Positions 10,219 to 19,472 of a DNA stretch of 64,000 bases are shown here, piece by piece. The position numbers and the translations under genes are program-made. Numbering within the stretch: position 1 is the first letter of the stretch; every line of letters starts with the position of its first letter. Below the pieces are notes generated by a model. That model was not told the DNA's origin. It did not search any database and saw nothing but the letters and a program-made list of their open reading frames with translations. The DNA is from Branchinecta lynchi (Eukaryota; Arthropoda; Branchiopoda; Anostraca; Branchinectidae): the NCBI GenBank assembly GCA_023053575.1, contig JAKZAP010000010.1, positions 21,264,628-21,328,627 on the forward strand, written 5' to 3'.

Positions 10219-11607
10219 CCACCACTACACGGCAGGTATTTTCCCCCGGAGACGAGAAGGGAAAGTGTTCACACGGAACTCGGGTATTTTTCAAGGAAGA
10301 GTACTGTTATGTGGCAATAAATTACAAGGTTGTAAGGCTCAGGATACTTATCTACAATGGATACCAACATCTGTCCATTTGGACCACTTTTTACATGGGC
10401 ATAGTCAAAATTATTCCTCGAAAATCCAATTTTATTGTTTCTGACGTCGAAGAACACCCTTCGACAAACAAATACCCGGATAAAAAGTTCGCGAATTTGA
10501 AGTCCGAAAATTTTGTTGCTGTTGCGGGGAAAAATACCCGCGGAGTACGGGTAAATACCCTCCGTGTAAACGTAGCTTGAGGCATATGGGGATTAACAGA
10601 AACTAGTCCGCTTGGAAGCGCTGAACAGGAATATAGCCAATTAACTAATACACTTACAAGATACGACCAGAAACAAATGATGGGATAAAACTACGTAAAA
10701 ACTGGGCAGAAGAGTTAGCAGGATATGGAGAAAACTGATAGCCAGTATTCCTCTCGGACCGACGCGCAGAAGACGGGGGGGGGGGGGGGGAGTGGGGAAT
10801 AAATGGGCTATCTGGGGACAACACATTATCTTTGCTCCAAAATTTTTCAAAGAGTAATTCTGCGGTCAGTTAATTTCGGAACGTCCAGTTTAATGAGAGC
10901 CTCTTCATATTAAATTAGTATGATCACCCAGAATAATTCTCACTGCTCTCTTTTGGACATTTTCCAAGCGATCAGAGAGCTCTGCAGAAAGAGAAGAATG
11001 CCAAACCGGTGAAGCATATTATAAATGAGGACGATTTAAGTTTTACAATAACAGAGGAGGCAGTTAGTATTCAAACCGAAAGATTTAAGAGTAGAGAAGG
11101 GGAATTAATTAAAAAGTTGGTTTTACGGATATATTGTCAACATGAGGACCAGGCAGGACCTGGACCGACCCAGGACCAGGCAGCCATGGGGGAGGGCGGA
11201 AGGAGGCCTAAAATTTACTAAGTCTCTATCTTTGCTTTTAATGGGTAACGATTGGCTAAAGCAGCTTCTATCCGTTTAGGGTGATCAACGACTGGCAGTT
11301 TTACACTAAAAGTTGGCGCAAACTTACCTGCACGTTTTCCCACCAACGATACTTTTCTAATTTTCATATTTGAGCGGTCATATAAAACCAATCGCAAGAC
11401 AGGTGAGAAACTAAGAGACGATAAAAGACAGGACCCAAGTTGCGCTGTCTTATTGATGTGTTCATGTTCCCCATTTTATACCGTTTCGAAGGATTTAAAA
11501 AAATAAAAATAATCAGCAGCAATCTCTCATGTAGGCCACGACAGACGTCGAGTGGTTTGACACGTCACAAGAAATAAGAAGAGAAAACAGACGAATATGT
11601 TTTTTGT

Positions 11608-12167
11608 ATGACACTTGCCACACTTGCCATAGCGATCCAAATTTCTGTCCGTCTGTCGGTTCGTCAGTCCGGGTTTTGCTAGTTCAGGAACTTCAACATA
11701 AGCTAGGACGGTGAAACTTGGCAGGCATACCAGCGGGACCCGAAAAGATCAAGCTGGAAATAGTCACTTCTCCGATCCGAGCATCGTGGAGGGGGGGGGG
11801 AGGGAGGGAGAACCCGGAATCTTGAGGTATTTATAACTTTAGAATGGGTGATCGGATCTTAATAGAACTTGATATTTGAAAAGACCCCGTGTCCCAGACG
11901 ACTCAATTCAAATTGGTACCGGATCCGGTGACTTTGGGAGGGGGGACCGAAAATCTTTGGCAAACCCCAAGTGGAAGGATTGGGATGAAACTTGGTGGGA
12001 GAACAAGCACAACTCCTAGATAAATCGATGACATAACCAGACCGGATTCGGGCACAGTGGGGGAGTTCGGGGGGGGGGGCCGGAATTACGGTGATCCTGC
12101 GAGTTCGGTATTTCCTGATGTGTTAGGACGATGAAAGTTTGAACGCGTATCAGGAACCCGAACATCA
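11608..12167 (-). mobile_element. family A element, truncated
   Basis: The minus-strand 3' end (GACGGACAGAAATTTGGATC and part of the terminal hairpin) is followed by AAGTTTCA..GTCCTAGC, CGGATCCGGT and AAGTTCTATTAAGATCCGAT blocks typical of family A. The 5' half is missing; it runs into TACTGCATGCTACTTTTTCG, a fragment of the ATGCTACTA element. Confidence 0.7.
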
Positions 12168-12259
12168 ACCCGAAGCATCAGTTCGTACTGCATGCTACTT
12201 TTTCGTACAACTTAATACTACCATTTACAGATAAATTTTTCGTCGGGCATCTACTCGTA

Positions 12260-12960
12260 ACAAATATTCAAATAATGCATAACACGGATATCTCAGCTAC
12301 AGTGCTTTGGCAGCGATATTTCGGCCCTTCTTGGCAAGGTCCTCGTCTGGCTGTCAATCTTACCGGAAAACTGGAACGGGGTTACTTAACTGAAGAAAAT
12401 TTAAGCCTCAGTCCCTTATTTTCAACAAAACCGAAGTCGATCCAAATGCAGAAAAAAACCTTTCCTGTCGTCGCCGCAATCGTACAGCAAAAACAGCAGC
12501 CGTGTAAAAAATTTGATCTCAGCACTAGTTTTTCCGTGCAGTGATACTGAAAAGTAATAGATACAGGCGATTACTATAGCTGCCGGAAACGTGGAACGAA
12601 GTTACTAATGGAACAAAGTTTAAGCTTTCAGTCCCTTACTAATAACAAAACCGAAGTTCATTAAAATACAGAAAAAAAACTTTTCTTTAATCGTCACAAT
12701 CGTGCAGCAAAAAACAGCGGCTCCCTACAGTGGTATTTAAAAGTAATTTGCCCGAATAAGATAATTATAGTCGGTAGAAGCTTCACTTATTTATTGCAAG
12801 TTTGTTTCCTTCCCCGACGTTGACCCTGTTAAGATTGACAGCCTGACGAGGACCCTTGCCAAGAAGGGCCGAAAAATCGCTGCCAAAGGATCGTAGCTGA
12901 CATATCCGTTTTATGCATTATTTGAATATGTATTTCAAAGTCAGCTTGGGCTCAAGGAAA
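12260..12960. mobile_element. hammerhead foldback element with internal duplication
   Basis: Left arm 12260-12355 and right arm 12835-12935 carry the ribozyme family sequence in inverted orientation. The interior has two diverged tandem copies of a roughly 225-bp block (GAAGTCGATCCAAATGCAG .. and GAAGTTCATTAAAATACAG ..). Pieces of this interior recur at 39350, 60950 and 61265. Confidence 0.8.
12839..12882 (+). ncRNA. hammerhead ribozyme copy with altered stem III
   Basis: CUGACGA, stem II and GAA are intact, stem I CAGC/GCUG is intact, but the AUAU segment reads AAAU before the cleavage C. A15.1-U16.1 can still pair, so it may be weakly active. The partner arm (12311-12353, minus) has the CUGACGA box mutated to CAGACGA and is probably dead. 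Confidence 0.5.
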
Positions 12961-13119
12961 GGGATATTTATGCTCGTATCAAGTGCCATACGAAAAAAAA
13001 TATTTCATTCACAATATACATTCAAGTCCCCACCCCCTCAGATCAACAAGAGCTTGCGCGCGAAAAGCAGTTAATATGAAGTAATGTGAGTAGCACTACG
13101 AGCTGCTTGACAAGAGGAG

Positions 13120-13470
13120 TATTCTCGTCGGGGGGGGGGGGGAGGGACGGCGAGAATAGAGGGAGTTACTCCACGCGGACTCCGCCTAGGAAAACAACGA
13201 GAACACGGGGAATGCTTTTAAAATGGATTTTGTTCCAAAACAAAATATGCAGTTGACGAAACTAGTCTGGATCCGCTTTATTTGCACCAACACCAGCAAA
13301 AACTGATTCCCCTCCGAATCTGAAAGGGAGTCCTTTTTGATGGTGGTGATGATGACTGAAGCATTCCACGTCCGTGGGGACTCGCGAGAATACGGGGAGT
13401 GACTCCCCGGGACAAACAAAAACGCGGGGACTCCTCAAGTGGAGTCCTCGGGGAACGGCCAGAATAGGCC
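13120..13470. repeat. GGGGACTC/GAGTCCCC-rich inverted repeats
   Basis: Many copies of GGGGACTC, GGAGTCC and CGAGAATA(C/G)GGGGAG in both orientations surround a GGTGGTGATGATGACTGAAG block. A shorter related patch occurs at 5135-5310. Confidence 0.45.
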
Positions 13471-13509
13471 TACGCCTAAGGTCGCTTGCTTGGTGAACGA
13501 AATTTCATT

Positions 13510-13740
13510 TAACAGTCACTCAATCAATCAATCAAACAATCAAATTTATTTCCAAATAGCCCAAAGCTAGAAGAGGAATAATATATTTACGAATTACACA
13601 AAAAAGAAACAAATTACAAAAATTAGAAATAAATGATGGGGTGAAACTATGCAACAAGTGGGCAGAAGAATTAGCAGGACATGGAGAGAACTGGTCGCCG
13701 GTGGTTCTCTCGGACAGACGCACGGACGGTCACTCGCTAG
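13510..13740 (-). mobile_element. LINE 3' end, second tail type
   Basis: On the minus strand a LINE-like coding remnant (RLSERTTGDQFSPCPANSSA) leads to TTCTAGCTTTGGGCTATTTG, then TTGATTGTTTGATTGATTG. A related copy without the tail is at 10660-10760. Tails of the same type lie at 9268-9320 (minus), 25829-25880 (plus) and 25970-26022 (minus). Confidence 0.5.
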
Positions 13741-13744
13741 AACC

Positions 13745-14240
13745 GACTCGAAAACAGTTTATACATTTTTTATTCGTAGGTACTGTTGGGTGGCTCGTGT
13801 TATTAATGACAAATTTAGAGATTTTTGAATTCTTTCAATTTTGGTTTTCATCTCCTGTTTTTTGTTTGATGGTTTTCATCTACTTTTTTGCAATTTTCTT
13901 CGAAATTTTCCATCGGCGTAGGCGGTTGTCCTCCCTAAATATTCGATTTGTTTTTCAGGATATTCGTTGGCTTTTAAAGATAAACCATTTTCGTCTGTTT
14001 TTCCTCTGATTTCTTGTCATATGTTAGGCCATGTGGCAAGGCCGTATCCAGGGGGGGGGGGGGGGGTAGGGAGTTGACCCCCCCCCCCCCCCGAAACATA
14101 CAAAAATAACGATTTTTATAGGCTTTTCCCTCTGATCTATGTGTTTTTTGTCCGACCAGCAGGCAAACTCCCCCCCCCCCCCCCCGAAATAAATTCCTGG
14201 ATACGGGCCTGCCATGTGGTTTACGAAATTATCTTCACGG
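13745..14240. repeat. dispersed repeat R1, copy 2, split by a hAT MITE
   Basis: Matches 4670-4990 on both sides of the insertion at 14037-14211. The target CCATGTGG appears once in the uninterrupted copy (as CCAATGTGG near 4962) and twice here. Confidence 0.6.
14037..14211. mobile_element. 175-bp hAT MITE with exact 8-bp target duplication
   Basis: Terminal inverted repeats are CAAGGCCGTATCCAGG and CCTGGATACGGGCCTG, directly flanked by CCATGTGG on both sides (14029-14036 and 14212-14219). The interior holds G and C homopolymers of more than 12 bases just inside each end. Confidence 0.88.
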
Positions 14241-14507
14241 ATTGACAGGGAAAGTGGATTGAGTTCTAGTACAGTATTGTCGGTAAATTCAATATCTATA
14301 AGTATAAAAAACGACTGACAACTCACCCATGTAGATGCTTGACTAGAGATTGTGAGTGTTTGGGCAGGGAAAACAACGTAAAAGGACTAACGAACGATAG
14401 CACTGGTTCCAACGGTAGCACATCAGTAAGCCTGAAAAAAATAACAAACTTGGTCGGAAAGACAAGACGAGAACAGGTAGAACTACCCTGTACAAAGTTT
14501 CTCCGAG

Positions 14508-15165
14508 TCAGGAATAAAGCACAATGGACACTTCTAATGCTTTACTTTGTATTAAATGCTTCACAAATAAACATTTCCGACTTAAGGCGCTAGGAAAATC
14601 GGCCGTTTTCTTGTTATCCCTTGTCTTTACCTCTCTGGCATTTCGGCGATCCAATCTTAGGAGCTGGGATATCGTTACAGAAAACTGAAAAACTCCCAGC
14701 AATGCTTGATAGAAAAGGATATATTTGAGATGTCACCAAAGTCAAGCCGCAGATGCAGTTTACCTGATTGTTCTAGTATTTGGCTTAAAGTGCCTATTAA
14801 AAGTTTTTCTTTGTGGAATAGTGTTGTGAAGCTCGATTAGCTTGCTTTATAAAATGTACCAGAATATGCAATAAGCTTATAAAAAATAACATAACTACAA
14901 AAAACATTCAAAAACAAATAAGCTATTCAAATCTCAATTATACAAGCTTATTTATGCATAAAATAAAGATCTACTAGTATTATAAGAAAAACCACTTTTA
15001 TCTTTGTCCAAGCTATTAAATTGAGCATGTACTGGCCCAAAAAATACGCTTTGAAATATCACAGAGTGGAAACTGCTGAAAAAGCTGCTGATCTAGGGGG
15101 TAAGCACTGTTCCTAGGTTGTTACAGAGTGGGATTGGGGTAGTTTGATGTGCCCATTGGAATTTA
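14508..15165. repeat. dispersed 660-bp repeat D1, copy 1
   Basis: Matches 21505-22180 nearly end to end, from AAAGCACAATGGACACTTCT to GTTTGATGTGCCCATTG. Both have a broken open frame (ALLCIKCFT..) with different stops, so it is not a conserved gene in its present state. Confidence 0.8.
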
Positions 15166-15171
15166 AAGTTA

Positions 15172-15303
15172 ACTGCAGTATTTGCTACTGATATTAATCT
15201 TATCTCTACTGAGATACGATTAATCTGAATTAGAGATAAGATTATCTTTTTAGAGACAAGATTAATCCCACTAGCAAATACTGCTAGATTTTTCTTTACA
15301 GTG
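15172..15303. mobile_element. CACTGTAAAAA MITE, left end worn
   Basis: Contains GCAGTATTTGCTACTG, the repeated GAGATAAGATTA blocks and TTTACAGTG at the right end, as in the complete copy at 34252-34388. Confidence 0.65.
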
Positions 15304-15689
15304 TAATGAGGCTCGCCTCACATGGTTCTGTTTTTTTTTTTTAGCTTTTATCCCATGTATCCATAACAAGAACCCCACAAATCCGCACGGGGGCCACCGT
15401 TCTCATCCCTGATATCAGGCCTTACAGGACGAGTTCTAAAACAAGACCAAAGTTATATATGGGATCACTAACCGGGGAACGTTCTGGCAAAAGATCCCTT
15501 TCAGGATCATGAAAGATCCTGCCCTGGCAATTCAGCAGAAATTTGATAATTTTGTAGATAAAACTAATAATATTCTGACTCTGAAGAATCTGTTTCCGTT
15601 TTTGATAAAAGCTAATAGTAAGTACAGTGTTTTCTTTAATGTACGTCAATTGCTATTTATTGTTATGAAGTATTTGTGACAGTGTTTTA

Positions 15690-15756
15690 AATTTATGTTA
15701 GTACTCCTCATTATATATTCTTCGAGGGAAATAAATAAGTGAATGAATGAATGAAT
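15690..15756 (+). mobile_element. LINE 3' tail, (GAAT)n
   Basis: GTACTCCTCATTATATATTC .. GGGAAATAAATAAGTGAATG followed by repeated GAAT fits the LINE tail grammar of this genome. Confidence 0.45.
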
Positions 15757-16049
15757 ACTGGAATCACTGGCAAAGGAAAGGAACTTGACCGCATACACGA
15801 TTGCCGTGCAGGTGCCGATCTCATCCTCATACTACTGTCGGCTGCAGTTTTGCCCGACTTACCAATCCGTATGAAAATGATTGGAACATAACTGGAAAAA
15901 ATTTCTCCTAGTAAGGATTAAAGCTAACTGCAGTATTTACTACTGGGATTAATCTTATCTTTACTGAGATAAGATTAATCCGAATTAGAGATAAGATTAT
16001 CTTTATTCAAACAATGTTTACAACGGATACCTCAGCTATGATTCTTCAT

Positions 16050-16093
16050 CAGCGATATTTCGGCCCTTCTTGGCAAGGGTCCTCGTCAGGCTG
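16050..16093 (-). ncRNA. minimal type I hammerhead ribozyme (left arm)
   Basis: This is an exact inverted copy of the right-arm ribozyme at 16154-16197, with CUGACGA, stem II, GAA, AUAUC and CAGC/GCUG all intact. Either transcription direction of the element would therefore yield one ribozyme. Confidence 0.72.
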
Positions 16094-16153
16094 TCAATCC
16101 TCTGGTTCAATTACAGGTTTGATTCCTTCTCCGAAGTTGAACCAGAGGATTGA

Positions 16154-16197
16154 CAGCCTGACGAGGACCCTTGCCAAGAAGGGCCGAAATATCGCTG
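16154..16197 (+). ncRNA. minimal type I hammerhead ribozyme (right arm)
   Basis: All core elements occur in order: stem I strand CAGC, the invariant CUGACGA box, a 7-bp stem II with one bulged A and a GCCAAG loop (GGaCCCUU/AAGGGCC), GAA, then AUAU as a minimal self-complementary stem III, the cleavage-site C (triplet AUC), and GCUG closing stem I. The predicted cut is after C16193. The very short stem III is typical of Penelope-like and retrozyme hammerheads, which are thought to act as dimers. Activity is inferred, not shown. Confidence 0.72.
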
Positions 16198-16576
16198 ATG
16201 AAGAATCATAGCTGACGTATCCGTTGTAAACATTGTTTGAATAAATGTTTCAAAGTCAGCTTGGGCTCAAAGAATATTTATCTAAGATTATCTTTTTAGA
16301 GACAAGATTAATCCCACTAGCAAATATTGCAAGATTTTTTTTTTACAACATCGCTCACATGTTCTCTCTCATTCACATCTTAAAATCTTGGTCAACGATA
16401 TGTTATGATCTATCAAATCTCAGGATTTCGACGGATTCTGATCCAAATGATACTCCGATGTGGAACTGAAGCAAAGATCGGAATTTCTTCTTATAATAAT
16501 TATAAGAAGAAATCATTATGAATTATTCAACCTAATTGCTTTTAGTCCCAAAACTACAGTCCGAATTTCTCCGGCT

Positions 16577-16932
16577 TCCAGCTGAATCATCATCAGAGCA
16601 AAATAGCTCTAGAGAGTAATGCGAAGACCTATCCTTCCCAGCATCAAAAATGGGCCTCCGCGTCGCAGCGCTGCCCAGCTCGCTTCGCGTGAGAAGCTTT
16701 ACCAAACAGTTTGTGTCTGCAGTTGCGGTCGCAGAAAATTCTAGCAAGGCTAAGATGCGGTGCAAACATCGAGGATCAGATCAGAGCCAGCGCTCGTTAA
16801 CGACTGGTTTGGGTTTCAGTAGGGATGTTCGTGTCCTCTAGCGGAGCTAGTGGCGCTGCGATTTGACTGTGTGTCACTTTTTCAAAGTTCGCGTATTACT
16901 CTCTAGAGTTATTTTGCCCTGATCATCATCAA
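16577..16932. mobile_element. inverted-repeat element with TAGAGAGTAATRCGC arms
   Basis: ATCATCAGAGCAAAATAGCT..AGAGAGTAATGCG at 16580 is repeated inverted at 16893-16932. Related pieces lie at 2260-2355 and 29165-29200. Confidence 0.5.
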
Positions 16933-17254
16933 CAACAGCCAAGCCAAAAACAGTATACACAATGTAACATGCTCGTGTCCAATGTGCCAACGTCCTGGTA
17001 CGGTTATCAGTCCTACGTGGTGGCGCTAAACAGGGTCACCAGCTGATATTCATTCTAGAAATATGACAGCCCACTTTGGGTGGGTCCTCTTTGATCAACC
17101 AATCATCGTATTTATTCCTAAATATCTGTTTTACAACATGATAGCACGGGACTGTTAACTTAAACCAAATATAGTTGACATATACAACTAATTTTAAAAT
17201 TTTGACGACTTCACTACTTCTGTAAAATATTAAACGGTATATTTGTCGAGCAAA

Positions 17255-17941
17255 CAAAGAACAATTCAGAAACAAATTCAGCGTATCTCCTTATCCCTGT
17301 TCTATAAAGAATATCTAATCAACTTCAAATAAAACCTTAACTTACCACAAATTTCCGGTTTCAACCGGATTCCGAACGAATTATATGTCCAGGTAAAAAA
17401 TGATTCGCATATACAGGTTTAACGTCTCTTCTTAGCCCTAAATCTGTCATCTAATCTACTGATTAGACTTTCGCTTTTCACCAATTTTCCGGTTTGGTCG
17501 GAATCCGGGCGAACTAGTTGTCCGGGTAGAAAAAGGTTTTCACATAAGTGTTCAGCATGTCTTCTTACCCCTAAATCGAACATCTAATCAACTTCAAATA
17601 AGACTTTTAATTTTAACCAACTTTCCAGTTTTTGCCGGATTCCGGCTAGAAAATGGTTTTCATTATCCTCTTCAGCATGTCTCCTTACCTCATAATCAAC
17701 TATCACTTTAGCTATTTAAAAATAACTTGTTTGCCCCTTAATATGAACCGCCTCTCCCACCCCTAAATGTAGGGCTATAGAGCCCATCTACGAATTTGAC
17801 CTTACCCTTGACCCAAAGAATCCACACACCAAGTTTCATCAAAAATATCTCGTATCCTTCGAGAATTATCGTGCTGACAGACGGACAACTTTTGCAATGT
17901 CACAGATGTCCCTCCACTTACGTTTTGGGATCCCAAAAAGA
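17255..17941 (+). mobile_element. family B element, 5' truncated
   Basis: Three or four internal units precede the CCAAGTTTCATCAAAAATAT block, a reduced GACAGACGGACAACTTTTGC microsatellite and the terminal GTTTTGGGATCCCAAAAAG. Confidence 0.75.
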
Positions 17942-18194
17942 ATGCTTCTTAATACTGTATCCTGAAAATGATAGATTCTAGTAAGGTAAGATATGTTTAT
18001 GTGAACAGTTACTTTAACGTGAACAGTGCAATTTTGGGCTAAAAATGATAGACTGAAGATCCAAATGATAGGTGTTTTCAGATGCCCTTGATTACCTACT
18101 TGGGCTAACTGGTAGTTAGCTTTAGACATAGCAAGTGCATGAAAATGGCCAAGTCAATGTCAACAAACGTTCACATAAGCATACCCCTACTGTA

Positions 18195-18674
18195 CAGTAG
18201 AGGTATGCTTATTTGAACACTTTTTTAACTGTTCCACTACCTTGGCTTTCTTACTTGCATATAAAAAAGGAAAATGAAAAAGGAAAATAACAAACTTGAT
18301 ATCAGCTAACAGCCAACTATTTCAGGGTTATCCTGGCACACACTTGAAGCAGAAATTCAATTAAATTTCTTTGATTTTGAATTTATTAAAAAGGTCCTTC
18401 CTCTTTTGAAGGCATCTGACGGTTCGGACAGCCATCTTCTCCATTGAAGGTGCGTTCCTCCCGGCAAACTTTTCAAATTATAAAAAACAAAACAGAGGTG
18501 TCAGCTGAGTCATTTTCATAGGTGAATGGTGAATTAGCAAAATATTCAAAAAGTGACAAAAGCGTGAGTGATTATTACTAGTATTTATAGGAAAAAATGC
18601 CTGGTTTGGGTTTTAGTTTTGTCTTCGGCGATCGTTCACTGTTAGCAAACGTTCACATAAGCATACCTCTACTG
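18195..18674. mobile_element. mariner-type MITE beside an exon
   Basis: Inverted termini CAGTAGAGGTATGCTTATTT and AAGCATACCTCTACTG are each flanked by TA (18193-18194 and 18675-18676). A second right terminus (GTTCACATAAGCATACCCCT) abuts it at 18171, suggesting adjacent insertions. The right end is about 10 bp from the splice donor of the SEFIR exon. Confidence 0.75.
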
Positions 18675-18688
18675 TACTTCAAACGTAC

Positions 18689-18960
18689 CTGGCCAAGAAA
18701 ACCCTTTCATAGACGCTTCCATCCCGCGCGATCAGATCCATGACCTCCTTTACCCCCTGGACGAACATCTGATCAAACGGATGTGGCTCTTTTGACCTGA
18801 GACGCTGTTTCCCATGGATAAGACATTCCTGGACTTTCACTGCTTCCGGCGAGGTCACGATTAGAATCCGGATTTTCTGATCGCATACCAACGAGGTGAC
18901 CCACGAGGAGCCCAATACAGCTATGTCCTGATACTGGTCTTCGTCATATATGTCATATAT
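18689..18960 (-). CDS. IL-17 receptor-like gene, second part of SEFIR domain
   Basis: The exon is 272 bases long, from a strong TTTTCTTTCAG acceptor (AG 18962-18961) to a CAG|GTACGT donor (18688-18683). The reading frame continues that of the previous exon: an acidic loop (DIYDEDQYQD), LGSSWVTSLV, then a core strand (KIRILIVTSPEA) and helix-rich remainder (FDQMFVQGVKEVMDLIARDG) ending in VYERVFLA. The G-x-x-W and I-V-x-[TS]-S-P-E/G-A patterns are those of SEFIR boxes 2 and 3. It ends in phase 2, so at least one more exon must follow. The expected last strand and helix of SEFIR (about 30 residues) are not in this exon. A mariner-type MITE ends only about 10 bp past the donor. Confidence 0.85.
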
Positions 18961-19061
18961 CTGAAAGAAAACAGAATGAAGTACAAAACTGAGCAGCATA
19001 TCAAGGAAGTATGGAGTAGCCCATTGCATAGTCCTTCGGCCCCACAAGTTAATTTTCCAGC

Positions 19062-19470
19062 TTGAGCGGCTTGAGCCTCAACAGGGCCCTTGCAAAGAAG
19101 GGCCGAAATATGGAGGAAAGAACAGTATCGTGTGAAAGAGTTTGATGAAGAGTGGTTAATTAGAGTTGTTAGGAATTACTGTTTCACTACGATTAATAGA
19201 TTGGGGCGATTCCTGAGGACAGCGATGGAACATAGAAGTAGATTTTTGGATTAGGGAAGTAACAAAGAAATGTTGAAAACGGTTATTAGAGAAGAGAAAG
19301 ATTAAGGAGGAGCTTCTCTCTTTTGTGTTGTTTTGTTTTGTGCGTTTTATTCTAGTATGTGATACTTTTTAGTGATTTTTTGTTGCCATGCATTAATAAA
19401 TCTATCTATTTATCTATAGCTCTCATAAAATGTAGCTGACTTATCCGTTTTGCACCATCAAATATAGTAG
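19062..19470. mobile_element. relic of hammerhead foldback split by a LINE
   Basis: GGGCCCTTGCAAAGAAGGGCC then GAAATAT at 19083 and TGTAGCTGACTTATCCGTTT at 19431 are parts of one arm, separated by the LINE fragment at 19111-19425. The ribozyme box is mutated. Confidence 0.55.
19111..19425 (+). mobile_element. LINE ORF2 C-terminus
   Basis: The frame ending at TAG 19252-19254 reads EEWLIRVVRNYCFTTINRLG then RFLRTAMEHRSRFLD. It parallels the end of the minus-strand LINE at 47.1 kb (QEWMEQMLKSECYVTIKKVG then RFLKL). A short 3' UTR and (TCTA)n tail follow. Confidence 0.6.
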
Positions 19471-19472
19471 CT

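Larger units (their letters stand above)
9340..10634. mobile_element. foldback element carrying nested foldback insertions
   Basis: The outer arms (AATTGGCCATATTCCTGTTC .. and CTTGGAAGCGCTGAACAGGA) are the same family as the uninterrupted element at 26152-26614. The left arm is interrupted by a second palindrome (9513-9749) and the right arm by a third (9998-10218) plus a weaker fourth (about 10226-10578). Removing the insertions restores continuous arms. Confidence 0.8.
16005..16282. mobile_element. hammerhead foldback element, cleanest copy
   Basis: Two inverted arms of about 100 bp (ACAATGTTTACAACGGATAC, then ATTTCGGCCCTTCTTGGCAA, then GTCAGGCTGTCAATCCTCTG) surround a short loop near 16115. 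The target duplication is TAAGATTATCTTT (15992-16004 and 16283-16295). The left end lacks the outer TTCTTTGAGCCCAAGC segment found on the right, so this copy is truncated on one side as retroelements often are. Confidence 0.85.
15895..16345. mobile_element. CACTGTAAAAA MITE interrupted by hammerhead foldback
   Basis: The two halves of the MITE lie at 15895-16004 and 16283-16345. They are separated by the foldback element, and the 13-bp TAAGATTATCTTT is duplicated at the junctions. Confidence 0.75.
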
